Shown one piece after another: positions 18,394 to 26,368 of a stretch of 64,000 bases of DNA. The stretch lies in NCBI GenBank assembly GCA_009911305.1, contig QXXC01000002.1, positions 177,119 to 241,118 of the forward strand. The letters run 5' to 3'. The DNA comes from Clostridiaceae bacterium. Lineage in GTDB: Bacteria > Bacillota > Clostridia > Lachnospirales > Lachnospiraceae. The notes beneath the pieces were generated by a model that worked only from the letters and a program-made list of their open reading frames with translations, did no database searches and was not told the origin of the DNA. Position numbers and translations under genes: made by a program. Positions within the stretch are counted from its first letter, which is position 1. The number at the start of each line of letters is the position of its first letter.

Positions 18394-18984
18394 ATGAAGG
18401 AGGAGCTGAAAAGAAAGATGAAAGAACTGTTTGAGATGTTTATCATTTTCGCCCGCATAGGCGGCTTTACGTTTGGCGGCGGGTATGCCATGCTTCCGAT
18501 GCTGGAAAAGGAGGTCGTGAACAATAAACACTGGGCCACGGAGGAGGAGCTGATGGACTATTACGCCATCGGCCAGTGTACGCCCGGTATCATTGCCATC
18601 AATACCGCTACATTTATCGGTTATAAGGTGAAGGGCATCCCGGGAGCCATTATGGCCACTCTGGGCGTGATCGCCCCGTCGCTGGTGATTATTACAGTGA
18701 TCACGGCATTTATTTCCAATTTTATGGATCTCTGGTTTGTGAGCAGCGCTTTTGCCGGGATACGGGCCTGCGTCTGCGTGCTGATCTTTGACGCGGTGTT
18801 AAAGCTGGGAAAGAAGGCCCTGGTTGACAACGCGGCTAAAATCATATTTTTGATTGTTCTGGGTATTTCGCTGTTTACGAACGTGCCATCGGCCCTGCTC
18901 GTCGTGGCGGCCGGAGCGGTGGGCGTGATGATCAGGGGAAGCAGGGGGAATACAAACACAGGAGAGGAGAAGAAGCAGGCATGA
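18394..18984 (+). CDS. Half-size chromate transporter, first subunit
   Basis: A 196-residue ChrA-family membrane protein. Hallmarks are FARIGGFTFGGGYAMLPML near residue 20, GQCTPGIIAINTATFIG near residue 60 and about five hydrophobic helices. Full-length ChrA carries two such domains; here they are two genes, and short-chain pairs act together as a chromate or sulfate anion transporter. The ATG follows AAGGG, within the sequence before codon 1. The stop overlaps the second subunit ATG by four bases. Confidence 0.88.
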   Translation: MKEELKRKMKELFEMFIIFARIGGFTFGGGYAMLPMLEKEVVNNKHWATEEELMDYYAIGQCTPGIIAINTATFIGYKVKGIPGAIMATLGVIAPSLVIITVITAFISNFMDLWFVSSAFAGIRACVCVLIFDAVLKLGKKALVDNAAKIIFLIVLGISLFTNVPSALLVVAAGAVGVMIRGSRGNTNTGEEKKQA

Positions 18985-19541
18985 ATGTATTTCTTGAAAT
19001 TTTTATCCGTTTTTTTAGCTGCGGCCTCTTTGCAGTGGGCGGCGGGCTGGCCACGCTGCCATTTCTCTATGAGATATCGAGAGAAACAGGCTGGTATACG
19101 TATCAGGATATCTCCAATATGATCGCGATCTCCGAATCGACGCCGGGCCCGATGGGCGTGAATATGGCGACATACGTGGGCTTCCATACGGAGGGGATAG
19201 CGGGGGCTCTTCTGGCCCCGCTGAGCCTGGTGCTTCCGTCCGTGATTATTATTCTCATCATTTCCAGAGTGCTTGACCGTTTCAAAAGCGCGCCAGTGGT
19301 GCAGAATGTCCTTTACGGGCTGCGGGCCGCTTCCGCCGCCCTGATTGCCGCTGCAGGGATTGGAGTGGCAAAAATTGCATTTCTCACCATGGACAACGAG
19401 GCGGTGACAGCGCTTCCGGGGCTGAATGTTAAGGCGGTTATTCTGGCTGTGGCAGTGTATGCCGGGCTCAAAAGATTTAAAAAGCATCCGATTATATATA
19501 TTGTATGCTCAGCGGCGGTTGGGATAGCGCTGCGTTTTTAG
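18981..19541 (+). CDS. Half-size chromate transporter, second subunit
   Basis: A 186-residue partner of the preceding gene. It repeats the family pattern FSCGLFAVGGGLATLPFL near residue 12 and ISESTPGPMGVNMATYVGF near residue 50. The four-base ATGA overlap indicates coupled translation, with GGAGAGGAG as the ribosome binding site in the end of the first gene. The native substrate may be chromate, sulfate or another anion; the sequence cannot decide. Confidence 0.88.
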   Translation: MNVFLEIFIRFFSCGLFAVGGGLATLPFLYEISRETGWYTYQDISNMIAISESTPGPMGVNMATYVGFHTEGIAGALLAPLSLVLPSVIIILIISRVLDRFKSAPVVQNVLYGLRAASAALIAAAGIGVAKIAFLTMDNEAVTALPGLNVKAVILAVAVYAGLKRFKKHPIIYIVCSAAVGIALRF

Positions 19542-19617
19542 AGCGTGTCTGGAAGATTCTCTTATAAAATATCTCCGGGCAGTACACATCCGGCATTAAA
19601 ATCCCAAAAATTTGAAC

Positions 19618-19647
19618 AGTATAAATTCCCCCATTTTACAGATACTA
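19618..19647 (+). promoter_or_regulatory. Candidate sigma-G-type promoter of spoVT
   Basis: AGTATA at 19618-19623, a 17-base spacer and GATACTA at 19641-19647 resemble the sigma-G consensus (TGAATA, about 17, CATACTA) with four of six and six of seven matches. spoVT is a sigma-G gene in Bacillus, which supports the reading. No sigma-A promoter of similar quality is evident here. Confidence 0.4.
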
Positions 19648-19687
19648 CATCCAGAACCGGACAGTACAGTAAATGGAGGAATTTTTT

Positions 19688-20236
19688 ATGAAAGCTACAG
19701 GTATAGTAAGAAGAATCGATGATTTAGGAAGAGTCGTCATCCCAAAAGAAATCCGCCGTACGCTGCGTCTTAGGGAGGGGACTCCCCTGGAAATATTTAC
19801 GGATCGTGAAGGGGAAATCATCCTGAAAAAATACTCGCCCATGGTTGAGCTGGCGGCGTTTGCCGTTCAGTATGCGGAGGCCATGGCCCAGTCTACGGGG
19901 CTGATGGTATGCATGACAGACCGGGATCAGGTGATCGCCGTATCGGGCGGGCCTAAAAAGGATTATCTGCAAAAGCCGGTCAGCCAGCAGTTGGAAAATA
20001 TTATCACAGAGAGAATGAATGTCCTGGCCGTAAAAGAGGATAAGGCCTTTGTTCCCCTGATCGCGGACGAGCCGGAAGGCGTGACCGCGGAGGCGATCGT
20101 CCCCATCATCTGTGAGGGAGACGCGATTGGGGCAGTGGCGATTTTAAGCAGGGAGCAGAAAGCGAAATTCGGCGAGACCGAGATGAAGCTTGTGTCAACA
20201 GCGGCCGGGTTTCTGGGGCGGCAGATGGAGGGGTAG
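19688..20236 (+). CDS. spoVT: Stage V sporulation protein T, AbrB-family regulator
   Basis: A 182-residue regulator. The N-terminal swapped-hairpin AbrB DNA-binding domain reads TGIVRRIDDLGRVVIPKEIR followed by LRLREGTPLEIF. The C-terminal domain of about 125 residues is GAF-like, as in Bacillus SpoVT, which controls forespore genes under sigma-G. The start at 19688 is chosen because GGAGGA lies 7 bases before it; the in-frame ATG at 19673 has none and precedes that site. A strong bidirectional terminator follows. Confidence 0.9.
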   Translation: MKATGIVRRIDDLGRVVIPKEIRRTLRLREGTPLEIFTDREGEIILKKYSPMVELAAFAVQYAEAMAQSTGLMVCMTDRDQVIAVSGGPKKDYLQKPVSQQLENIITERMNVLAVKEDKAFVPLIADEPEGVTAEAIVPIICEGDAIGAVAILSREQKAKFGETEMKLVSTAAGFLGRQMEG

Positions 20237-20274
20237 AACGCAAATTACGGATCGGCCGGGAGATATAACAGAAT

Positions 20275-20326
20275 AAAGCAGGAAGGCCCGCTCCCGGATT
20301 TGGCCGGGTATCCTTCCTGCTTTTTT
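20275..20326. terminator. Bidirectional intrinsic terminator after spoVT
   Basis: AAAGCAGGAAGG pairs with CCTTCCTGCTTT, and a second inner stem CCCGG/CCGGG strengthens the hairpin. Six T follow on the plus strand, and the A-run at the left serves the convergent PilZ gene. Confidence 0.85.
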
Positions 20327-20357
20327 AATACCTGAATCATTCGCTTTTATACAAAGG

Positions 20358-20975
20358 CTACATCCCGGGATCGGCCATCCTTGTCTCCAACTGCTTTTTA
20401 TACACAAAGGATCGTATCGCCGCGTCGGCTCCGTCTGTCAGATTGATGAAACGGCATCCATATCCGTATCTGCCGCTGCTTTCCTGCTTTGCCCGTATCG
20501 CCATGACGTCAAAATGGCGCATCAGAGATTTAAAGCGGTATTCAAAACTGATGATCTCATTCGGCTCCAGCGTCTGCTTGGTGATAAGATAAATGCCTCC
20601 CGCGCTGATGTTATCGATGACTCCCATAAAGCTGCCCCTTTTGTTGGAAAAAAAGGGCGTTTCGATCTCAACCTTAACGCGCACATCCTTTTGCCGTTGA
20701 ATCACATTGGTTACATCGGTAATTTTACAATCCGCCATCAGCGGCTCCGAAGCGCCTGCAACCGTATTGCGCTCAACCTTTAAAGTACAATTGGTCTGAA
20801 GCACTCCCACCACATCATCGTAAAAATTTATCTTCGCCTTGATCTTCGGATCTCTTAATCGGGCGTCTCCGAAAAACAGTGTAACGGTATCTCCGAAATG
20901 TGTAACGCGGGCCTCCCCAAGCCTCTGTCCCTTCATAGAATAGACAGTACATCTGCTGCACTTTTTCAGTGTCAT
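20358..20975 (-). CDS. PilZ-domain protein, divergent from the flagellar operon
   Basis: A 205-residue protein with an N-terminal YcgR-like beta region (about 1-95) and a C-terminal PilZ domain. The second PilZ motif is intact (DNISAGGIYL). The first reads IQRQKDVRV, where the second arginine of the usual RRxxxR is glutamine, so cyclic di-GMP binding may be weak or altered. YcgR-type proteins act as flagellar brakes through the stator or rotor. I chose the ATG at 20975, preceded by GAAGGAGG, rather than an upstream in-frame start without a site. Placement next to flgB supports a motility role. Confidence 0.8.
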   Translation of the reverse strand: MTLKKCSRCTVYSMKGQRLGEARVTHFGDTVTLFFGDARLRDPKIKAKINFYDDVVGVLQTNCTLKVERNTVAGASEPLMADCKITDVTNVIQRQKDVRVKVEIETPFFSNKRGSFMGVIDNISAGGIYLITKQTLEPNEIISFEYRFKSLMRHFDVMAIRAKQESSGRYGYGCRFINLTDGADAAIRSFVYKKQLETRMADPGM

Positions 20976-21138
20976 ATAACATCCTCCTTCGATATTCCTC
21001 CGCTGCACTATTGAGGATTCATGATATTTTGACAGAAGCTCCACAGAACGCTTTCTGCTGCCAGGTCGATGTGAAAAGGGTTTTCCTGTAAAAACTTCTG
21101 TGAAAGTAACAGCGTAATGTTTTTATATAAGCTATTTC

Positions 21139-21150
21139 AGTATAGCATAT
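21139..21150 (-). promoter_or_regulatory. Extended -10 promoter of the PilZ gene
   Basis: On the minus strand TGCTATACT carries an extended -10 (TG-n-TATACT; the hexamer is at 21144-21139). No good -35 is seen upstream, where the sequence is a pyrimidine-rich run. The leader would be about 155 bases. Confidence 0.4.
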
Positions 21151-21308
21151 AAAAAGGAAAAAAAAAAGGAAAAATCAAAATTATTTGGACTTTTTTATTG
21201 CCAGAGCGGGGGATGGACTGGCAATTACTGGAGCGCATGGAAAGGGGTGGAGGGCGCCGGCAGGGCGAAAGGGTGATGAAACATCCGTTTATCCTGTGAT
21301 TTTCAGGC

Positions 21309-21319
21309 GGGGGGGGGGG
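21309..21319 (+). repeat. Homopolymer tract of 11 G upstream of the flagellar operon
   Basis: Eleven consecutive G between CAGGC and TAAAAG, about 55 bases before the predicted operon -35 box. Poly-G runs of this length are classical sites of slipped-strand length change. A sequencing error in run length cannot be excluded. Confidence 0.8.
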
Positions 21320-21373
21320 TAAAAGAGAATGTTAAAATCATCTAAAAATAAACACACAGACAAGATTATAGGC

Positions 21374-21402
21374 TTGATTTACAATTCAAAAGGTGATAAA
21401 CT
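21374..21402 (+). promoter_or_regulatory. Putative sigma-A promoter of the flagellar operon
   Basis: TTGATT at 21374-21379, a 17-base spacer and TAAACT at 21397-21402, with TG at 21394-21395 making an extended -10. It would give a leader of about 520 bases before flgB. A TATAAT at 21531-21536 is an alternative but has no -35 partner. Confidence 0.5.
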
Positions 21403-21929
21403 ATACAGGTACATAAGGCTGATGTAAGATAATGTCTGCAGAACAGTATATGTGCGGTTCTCATCTGTCAGGGGGGAAGGCGGTACAGGCTGTGAGGTTT
21501 GGAAGCGATCTGAAATACAGATGTCCGAGGTATAATTGAGTATGGGTGAGAGTAATATGGAGAGGCAGGATAAAAATATTTCCTTGTAGATGAACCTGCT
21601 TAATTATAATGTAAGAAAGGGAAACGCAGTACAGAACGGGTCTGAAGAGGACGCAGGATATATGTCGGGAAGACCGCGGGGCGCTGCGATGCCTTACACC
21701 GGTTTTACGACTGCCGTCATTCTGATAAGAGGGGCGGCAGGCTTTCGGAATGAATCTGAATCAGGGGAGGCTGCCTCCAGGTTTGTCCGGGCTGTCTATA
21801 CTGCCCGGCTTATTGAGATAGTGGAAGTCATGCTTCCTGTACGGGCAGAAGAGGCCTTGAGATTCGGAAGACAGGAAAAGCGGTATTTCTTAGTCAGATA
21901 ATTTATGGAAGAAAGGATGAAGTGGCCAT

Positions 21930-22319
21930 ATGTTTGGATTCTATGGAAATGGGATAGCCCTGACAGAGAAGATGCTTGATTTTCTCTGGGGGAGACAGAC
22001 CGTTACGCTGAACAACATAGCAAACGATGATACTCCGGGCTTTAAATCTCAGTATATCAGCTTTGAGAATATTCTCGGCGAAAAGCTGAAGGATGCCAGC
22101 GCGGGCTGGAGGCCGATGAGGCAGGTGGAACAGGCGATAAACAGCACGAGGGCCAGCCTGCATACCACAAGGGCAGAGTCAACCCGTCTGGACGGTAATA
22201 ATGTGGATATGGATCAGGAGCAGGTGGATCTGGCCCGTACGGCGCTGGAATACCAGTATATGGTTTCTTCGATAGGAAATGATATCAGCCGTCTGCAGAG
22301 CGCGGTGAGGAGTTTTTAG
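21930..22319 (+). CDS. flgB: Flagellar basal-body rod protein FlgB
   Basis: A proximal rod subunit of 129 residues, the normal length. The N-terminal rod motif is TLNNIANDDTPGFKSQ. The C-terminus VDLARTALEYQYMVSSI is the conserved helix that packs in the rod core. It is the first gene of the flagellar operon, but the next gene is fliE: flgC, which normally follows directly, lies 13 kb downstream. The ATG follows AAAGGATGA. Confidence 0.95.
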   Translation: MFGFYGNGIALTEKMLDFLWGRQTVTLNNIANDDTPGFKSQYISFENILGEKLKDASAGWRPMRQVEQAINSTRASLHTTRAESTRLDGNNVDMDQEQVDLARTALEYQYMVSSIGNDISRLQSAVRSF

Positions 22320-22445
22320 GGTTTAGGCGCTTTGCTTTGCGAACACTTCAACGTATAACAGTATATACCCGGGAATGGGAGAAGAATTTTAACTTAAAGT
22401 ATATCATAGTATTTAAGTAAGAATGGAAAAGGAAGGGCAGAGAAG

Positions 22446-22757
22446 ATGGAACCATTATATATGACCCCCATAAGGCCATGGGAGCCGGTAAACAGTCTTT
22501 TTGAAGAAAAGGGGAGCTACGGCGGCAACACAGAAGCGGCGTTTTTCGGAGATGTGTTTAAGAATACAGTGCAGCAGGTCTATTCAAGCCAGGCGGATGT
22601 GGAGAACAAGCAGTACCTTTTATCCACAGGGCAGCTTGACGACGCGCACAGCCTGCCGATTGCGGAGGCAAAGGCGGCGCTGAGCGTTGACCTCTTAATC
22701 TCTTTGCGCAACAAGGCGCTTGAATCCTATAATGAATTGATTAAGATTAGCGTATAA
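22446..22757 (+). CDS. fliE: Flagellar hook-basal body protein FliE
   Basis: A 103-residue FliE, which links the MS ring to the rod and is exported by the flagellar type III system. The C-terminal half is typical: LPIAEAKAALSVDLLISLRNKALESYNELIKISV. The ATG follows GGAAGGGCAGAG. The gap of 126 bases from flgB is where flgC would be expected; it holds no coding remnant that I can recognise. Confidence 0.93.
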   Translation: MEPLYMTPIRPWEPVNSLFEEKGSYGGNTEAAFFGDVFKNTVQQVYSSQADVENKQYLLSTGQLDDAHSLPIAEAKAALSVDLLISLRNKALESYNELIKISV

Positions 22758-22798
22758 TGTATAGAAGTTGGAATACATAGGGCAAAGGGCTGAAGACG

Positions 22799-24475
22799 GT
22801 GCAGAATATGAAAGAATACTGGCAAAACCTGTCAGGTAAAACAAAAAAATTACTGATAGCGATTGTGGCGGCGACAGCGGTGATCGCTGTTTCGGGCGTT
22901 GTGGCGCTGAATTATCTGGCGCAGAGGGATTACAGCGTCCTCTTTACGGGTTTGAATCAGGAAGAGGCTCAGCAGGTAGTGTCTCTTCTTCAGGAACAGG
23001 GCTATCCATACCGTTATGATGACAATGACGGCGCGATACGGATGCCTTCGGCAAGCGTGGATCAGGCCAGGGTGCAGCTTCTCAGCCAGGGCTATCCGAA
23101 AAGCGGCTTTACATACGACATGTATCGGGATAACTCCGGCCTCATGACGACGGAATCTGATAAAAAACAGTATACCAAATATGAACTTCAGGATCGCCTG
23201 GGCGCGCAGATCCGCCTCTTTGAGGGCGTACAGGACGCGAAGGTGACTATCGCGGAGGCGGGCGAACAGAAATATGCGCTGGACACGGTCGCGGAAGAGT
23301 CCTCCGCCGCGGTTACGGTGACGATGAAGAGCGGCAGAAGCCTGACGGAGAATCAGGCCGCTGCGATTAAGAACCTGATTGCCCGCTCCGTGCGCGGTAT
23401 GACCTTTACGAACGTATCGGTCTTTGACGCGGAGTCCATGATGGAGATCGGGGCGAACGACGGGACAGGCGGTTCCGCAGAATATACGGAGCTCGCAAGC
23501 GAGATCGAGAACCATATCGCGGGCAATGTCCGCCGCGTGCTGGAAAAGCTGTACGGGCAGGGCAATGTGGCCGTATCCGTGAAGGGAACATTAAATACGG
23601 ATAAGCTCATTCAGGAAGTAACGAAATATACGGTTCCTGAGAAGATAGACGCGGAAGATAAGAGCGGCCTTTTGGAGCGCGAGGATACCACCTTTGAGAA
23701 CCAGGGCGCGCAGGAAAACGGGGCCGGCGGAGTTGCAGGCGCGGATGCCAACGCAGACACCCCGCGTTATACCGCCGGAAACGGCAATGGAAACGGGACG
23801 GAGACATATGCGAACGGGAGCGCCAGCCGTGAGTGGCTTTTTGACACGCTCCGCGAGCAGCGCCAGGTGGATCCGGGCGTGCTTGAGGATACGACGATCG
23901 CGATTGTAATTGAGACGAGTGATACGACGGTCAGCCAGACAGAGCTGATAAGCCTGGTGGCAAACGCGTCGGGTATTGCCCAGGAGGAAGCGGCGGATAA
24001 GATAACGATTATCCGTTCGGCACCTGCGCAGTCGGAAGAGCCGAAGCAGGAGCCTAGAGATGAGAAAGAAGTAATCGGAGAGGGCACATTGCTTCCGCTC
24101 CCGATCCTCATCGCCCTTATCGCCGGAGGCGTGCTTCTGTTACTCCTCCTGATTATTATCCTTCTCATGGCCAGAAAGCGCAAGAAGCAGGCGATCGCCT
24201 TGGAGGAGAGCGCAGACGAATGGCCGCAGGCGGAGAATCAGCAGGGCGAGACGCCGCCTGTTGTTGAGACAGAGGCGGCCCGTCAGTTCAGGGAAGAGAA
24301 CGCTGAGATGGAGCAGAATGAGGAGATTCTCAATCTGCGCATGCAGCACAGCCTGAGACTGAAGCAGAACATTGGCGAGTTTATTGAACAGAATCCGCAG
24401 ATTGCAGCGAAGCTGGTACAGAGCTGGCTGAGAGGGGAGGAAGACGGTGGCGAGAGCAGAGGTAAGCGTAAATAA
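22799..24475 (+). CDS. fliF: Flagellar MS-ring protein FliF
   Basis: A 558-residue inner-membrane ring protein. One transmembrane helix lies near residues 16-40 and a second near 430-458, with the large ring domains between (YSVLFTGLNQEEAQQVVSLL, then the long linker rich in G, N and T near residue 300). The cytoplasmic tail ends with the segment that binds FliG. A GTG start at 22799 is preferred because AAAGGG lies 9 bases before it; an in-frame ATG at 22808 is further away. The 3' end overlaps fliG by 29 bases. Confidence 0.95.
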   Translation: MQNMKEYWQNLSGKTKKLLIAIVAATAVIAVSGVVALNYLAQRDYSVLFTGLNQEEAQQVVSLLQEQGYPYRYDDNDGAIRMPSASVDQARVQLLSQGYPKSGFTYDMYRDNSGLMTTESDKKQYTKYELQDRLGAQIRLFEGVQDAKVTIAEAGEQKYALDTVAEESSAAVTVTMKSGRSLTENQAAAIKNLIARSVRGMTFTNVSVFDAESMMEIGANDGTGGSAEYTELASEIENHIAGNVRRVLEKLYGQGNVAVSVKGTLNTDKLIQEVTKYTVPEKIDAEDKSGLLEREDTTFENQGAQENGAGGVAGADANADTPRYTAGNGNGNGTETYANGSASREWLFDTLREQRQVDPGVLEDTTIAIVIETSDTTVSQTELISLVANASGIAQEEAADKITIIRSAPAQSEEPKQEPRDEKEVIGEGTLLPLPILIALIAGGVLLLLLLIIILLMARKRKKQAIALEESADEWPQAENQQGETPPVVETEAARQFREENAEMEQNEEILNLRMQHSLRLKQNIGEFIEQNPQIAAKLVQSWLRGEEDGGESRGKRK

Positions 24476-25514
24476 AGCGGAAGCGCCCTCGGAAGAGGCC
24501 GCAGAAGTCAAAGTATTAGATACAAAGCAGAAGGCCGCCATTGTGGTAGTCTCCCTTGGGGCAGACAGGGCCTCGCAGATATATAAATATTTAAATGAGC
24601 AGGATATCGAGGATCTGACCTTTGAGGTGGCCAGGATGGGCAAGACGACCAACTCACAGGTGGAGAGCGCTCTTGATGAATTTTATAAGCTGTGCCTGAC
24701 ACATAAGATGATGACGGACGGCGGCCTGGATTATGCAAGAGATGTTCTGGAAAAGGCCTTTGGCGAGACGACGGCCCGCTCCCTGCTTGAGAAGGTGTCC
24801 AAGACGCTTCAGTCAAGGCCGTTCAACTTCTTTATGAAGGGAGACCCCAAGGCGCTCCTTTCCCTGCTGCAGCATGAGCGGCCGCAGGTTATCGCCCTGA
24901 TTATGGCCTACATGGATCCGGAGCAGGCGGCCAAGGTGCTGGAGCAGCTTCCGGATACAAAGCGGATAGCGACGGTGGAGTGTATGGCAAATATGGATCG
25001 CGTATCGCCTGAGGCGATCGCGATCGTTGAGGAAGAGATGAAACGCAAGTTTGCGACGATCATTACGAGTGAGGATAATATGAACCTGGGCGGCGTGGAC
25101 TTCGTGGCAGATGTCATGAACCATGTAGACCGCAGTAATGAGAGACGTATCTTCGACGAACTGGATAAGACGAATCCGGATTTGAGCCAGAGCATCCGCG
25201 ACAAGATGTTCGTATTCGAGAACATCCTCGACATGGACGATCGCTCCGTACAGCGTTTTGTGCGTGACTGTGACTCCAAGGATATTGTATACGCTCTTAA
25301 GAACGCTTCGGATGAGATGAAGCAGATCTTCTTCTCCAACATGTCCAAGCGTATGGCGGAGACGGTTCAGGGCGATCTGGATATTACAACCAATGTAAGG
25401 CTCAAGGATGTGGAGGAAGCGCAGCAGCGTATTGTTAATATCATCCGTCAGCTCGAAGACGCGGGCGAGGTGATTATCAATAAGGGAGGCGATGAGGAAG
25501 ATGTCCTCTTGTAA
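24447..25514 (+). CDS. fliG: Flagellar motor switch protein FliG
   Basis: A 355-residue rotor protein that joins FliF to FliM and interacts with the MotA stator. The middle domain has MKGDPKALLSLLQHERPQV followed by ALIMAYMDPEQAAKVLE. The C-terminal torque helix region reads FENILDMDDRSVQRFVRD with the expected charged residues. The N-terminus carries about 20 extra residues of A and E before the FliG fold. The GTG start follows GGGGAGGAAG and lies inside fliF. Confidence 0.95.
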   Translation: MARAEVSVNKAEAPSEEAAEVKVLDTKQKAAIVVVSLGADRASQIYKYLNEQDIEDLTFEVARMGKTTNSQVESALDEFYKLCLTHKMMTDGGLDYARDVLEKAFGETTARSLLEKVSKTLQSRPFNFFMKGDPKALLSLLQHERPQVIALIMAYMDPEQAAKVLEQLPDTKRIATVECMANMDRVSPEAIAIVEEEMKRKFATIITSEDNMNLGGVDFVADVMNHVDRSNERRIFDELDKTNPDLSQSIRDKMFVFENILDMDDRSVQRFVRDCDSKDIVYALKNASDEMKQIFFSNMSKRMAETVQGDLDITTNVRLKDVEEAQQRIVNIIRQLEDAGEVIINKGGDEEDVLL

Positions 25515-26343
25515 GGGTATTGTAAGGGCAGCCGGAAGAACGGCGAATGTCCGCAGCTTCATCCCTCCGGTTCAGGCGCCTGCCCCGCCTCCGGGCAGGG
25601 AGACGCCTTTTGTGCCGAAATCTCTCGCAGAAGAAGCCCGCAAGCCCGCTGAGGGGCGCTGGGTTTCCCTTGACCAGGACGAGGAGATGTATCGTCAGGC
25701 CTCCCGGATTCGGGAGGGCGCGAAGGACGAGGCCAGGGAGATCATCAAAAAGGCCAATGACATGGCCGAGGGGATCCTCCGCGATGCCAGGGCACAGGCG
25801 GAGCAGATGAAGAAAAAGGCTCTGGGAGACGGCTATCAGGAGGGCTTTGATCAGGGACGCCGGGAAGGCGTGGACGCGGCCCACGCGGAGATCCGTGAGG
25901 AATACGAGGATACTCTGACAGAGTTTAAGCAGGATATGGAGCAGGCCCTGGCATCAGTCCGCGAGGCAAAGGAGGAGTGCATCAGGAAGTATCTTGGAGA
26001 GCTCAAGGACTGCGCCGTCGCCGTGGCGGAAAAGGTGATCCATATCAGCCTGGAGTCCAGCGGCGAGATCATAAAGCGCATGATTCTGGCAGAGACAGAG
26101 CGCCTGAAAAAGACGGCCTGGGTTAAGATTTACATGGAAAAGACAGACTATGAGATGATGACCCAGGCGGACGCAGACGTGATCGGAGAGCTGTCAAGGC
26201 TTTCTGACAATATAAAATTCGTTGTGATGAAAAAGGCACAGAGCGGAAGCTGCATCATCGAGGTGCCGGATGAGATCATTGATATCAGCGTAGACACACA
26301 GATGGACAATATGCGGGAAATTTTAGGCAGCGTTTCCCTGTAG
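25492..26343 (+). CDS. fliH: Flagellar assembly protein FliH
   Basis: A 283-residue regulator of the FliI ATPase. A charged coiled coil (about residues 60-150, rich in E, K, R and A) precedes the conserved C-terminal domain with VAVAEKVIHISLE. FliH links FliI to the C ring and export gate. The start lies within the end of fliG; ATG at 25492 follows GGGAGG closely and ATG at 25501 is an alternative. Length is within the family range. Confidence 0.85.
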   Translation: MRKMSSCKGIVRAAGRTANVRSFIPPVQAPAPPPGRETPFVPKSLAEEARKPAEGRWVSLDQDEEMYRQASRIREGAKDEAREIIKKANDMAEGILRDARAQAEQMKKKALGDGYQEGFDQGRREGVDAAHAEIREEYEDTLTEFKQDMEQALASVREAKEECIRKYLGELKDCAVAVAEKVIHISLESSGEIIKRMILAETERLKKTAWVKIYMEKTDYEMMTQADADVIGELSRLSDNIKFVVMKKAQSGSCIIEVPDEIIDISVDTQMDNMREILGSVSL

Positions 26344-26368
26344 TCTGCATAATATAAGGTGATGCGAA

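Larger units (their letters stand above)
20976..21929. other. Long intergenic region and leader of the flagellar operon
   Basis: About 950 bases separate the PilZ gene from flgB. It contains the PilZ promoter, an 11-G run at 21309-21319, an extended -10 promoter at 21374-21402, and then over 500 bases of leader with no convincing gene. An open frame at 21590-21901 lacks a ribosome binding site and any family resemblance. Short hairpins such as ATCTG-AAATA-CAGAT near 21508-21522 occur. I do not recognise a cyclic di-GMP riboswitch. Confidence 0.6.

Noticed and set aside
21590..21901. Open frame of 103 codons before flgB
   Set aside because: No ribosome binding site, a stop codon directly before the ATG, odd composition and no resemblance to a known family.
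21403..21929. Cyclic di-GMP riboswitch in the flagellar leader
   Set aside because: The conserved core blocks of the GEMM classes were not found by eye; short hairpins alone are not enough.
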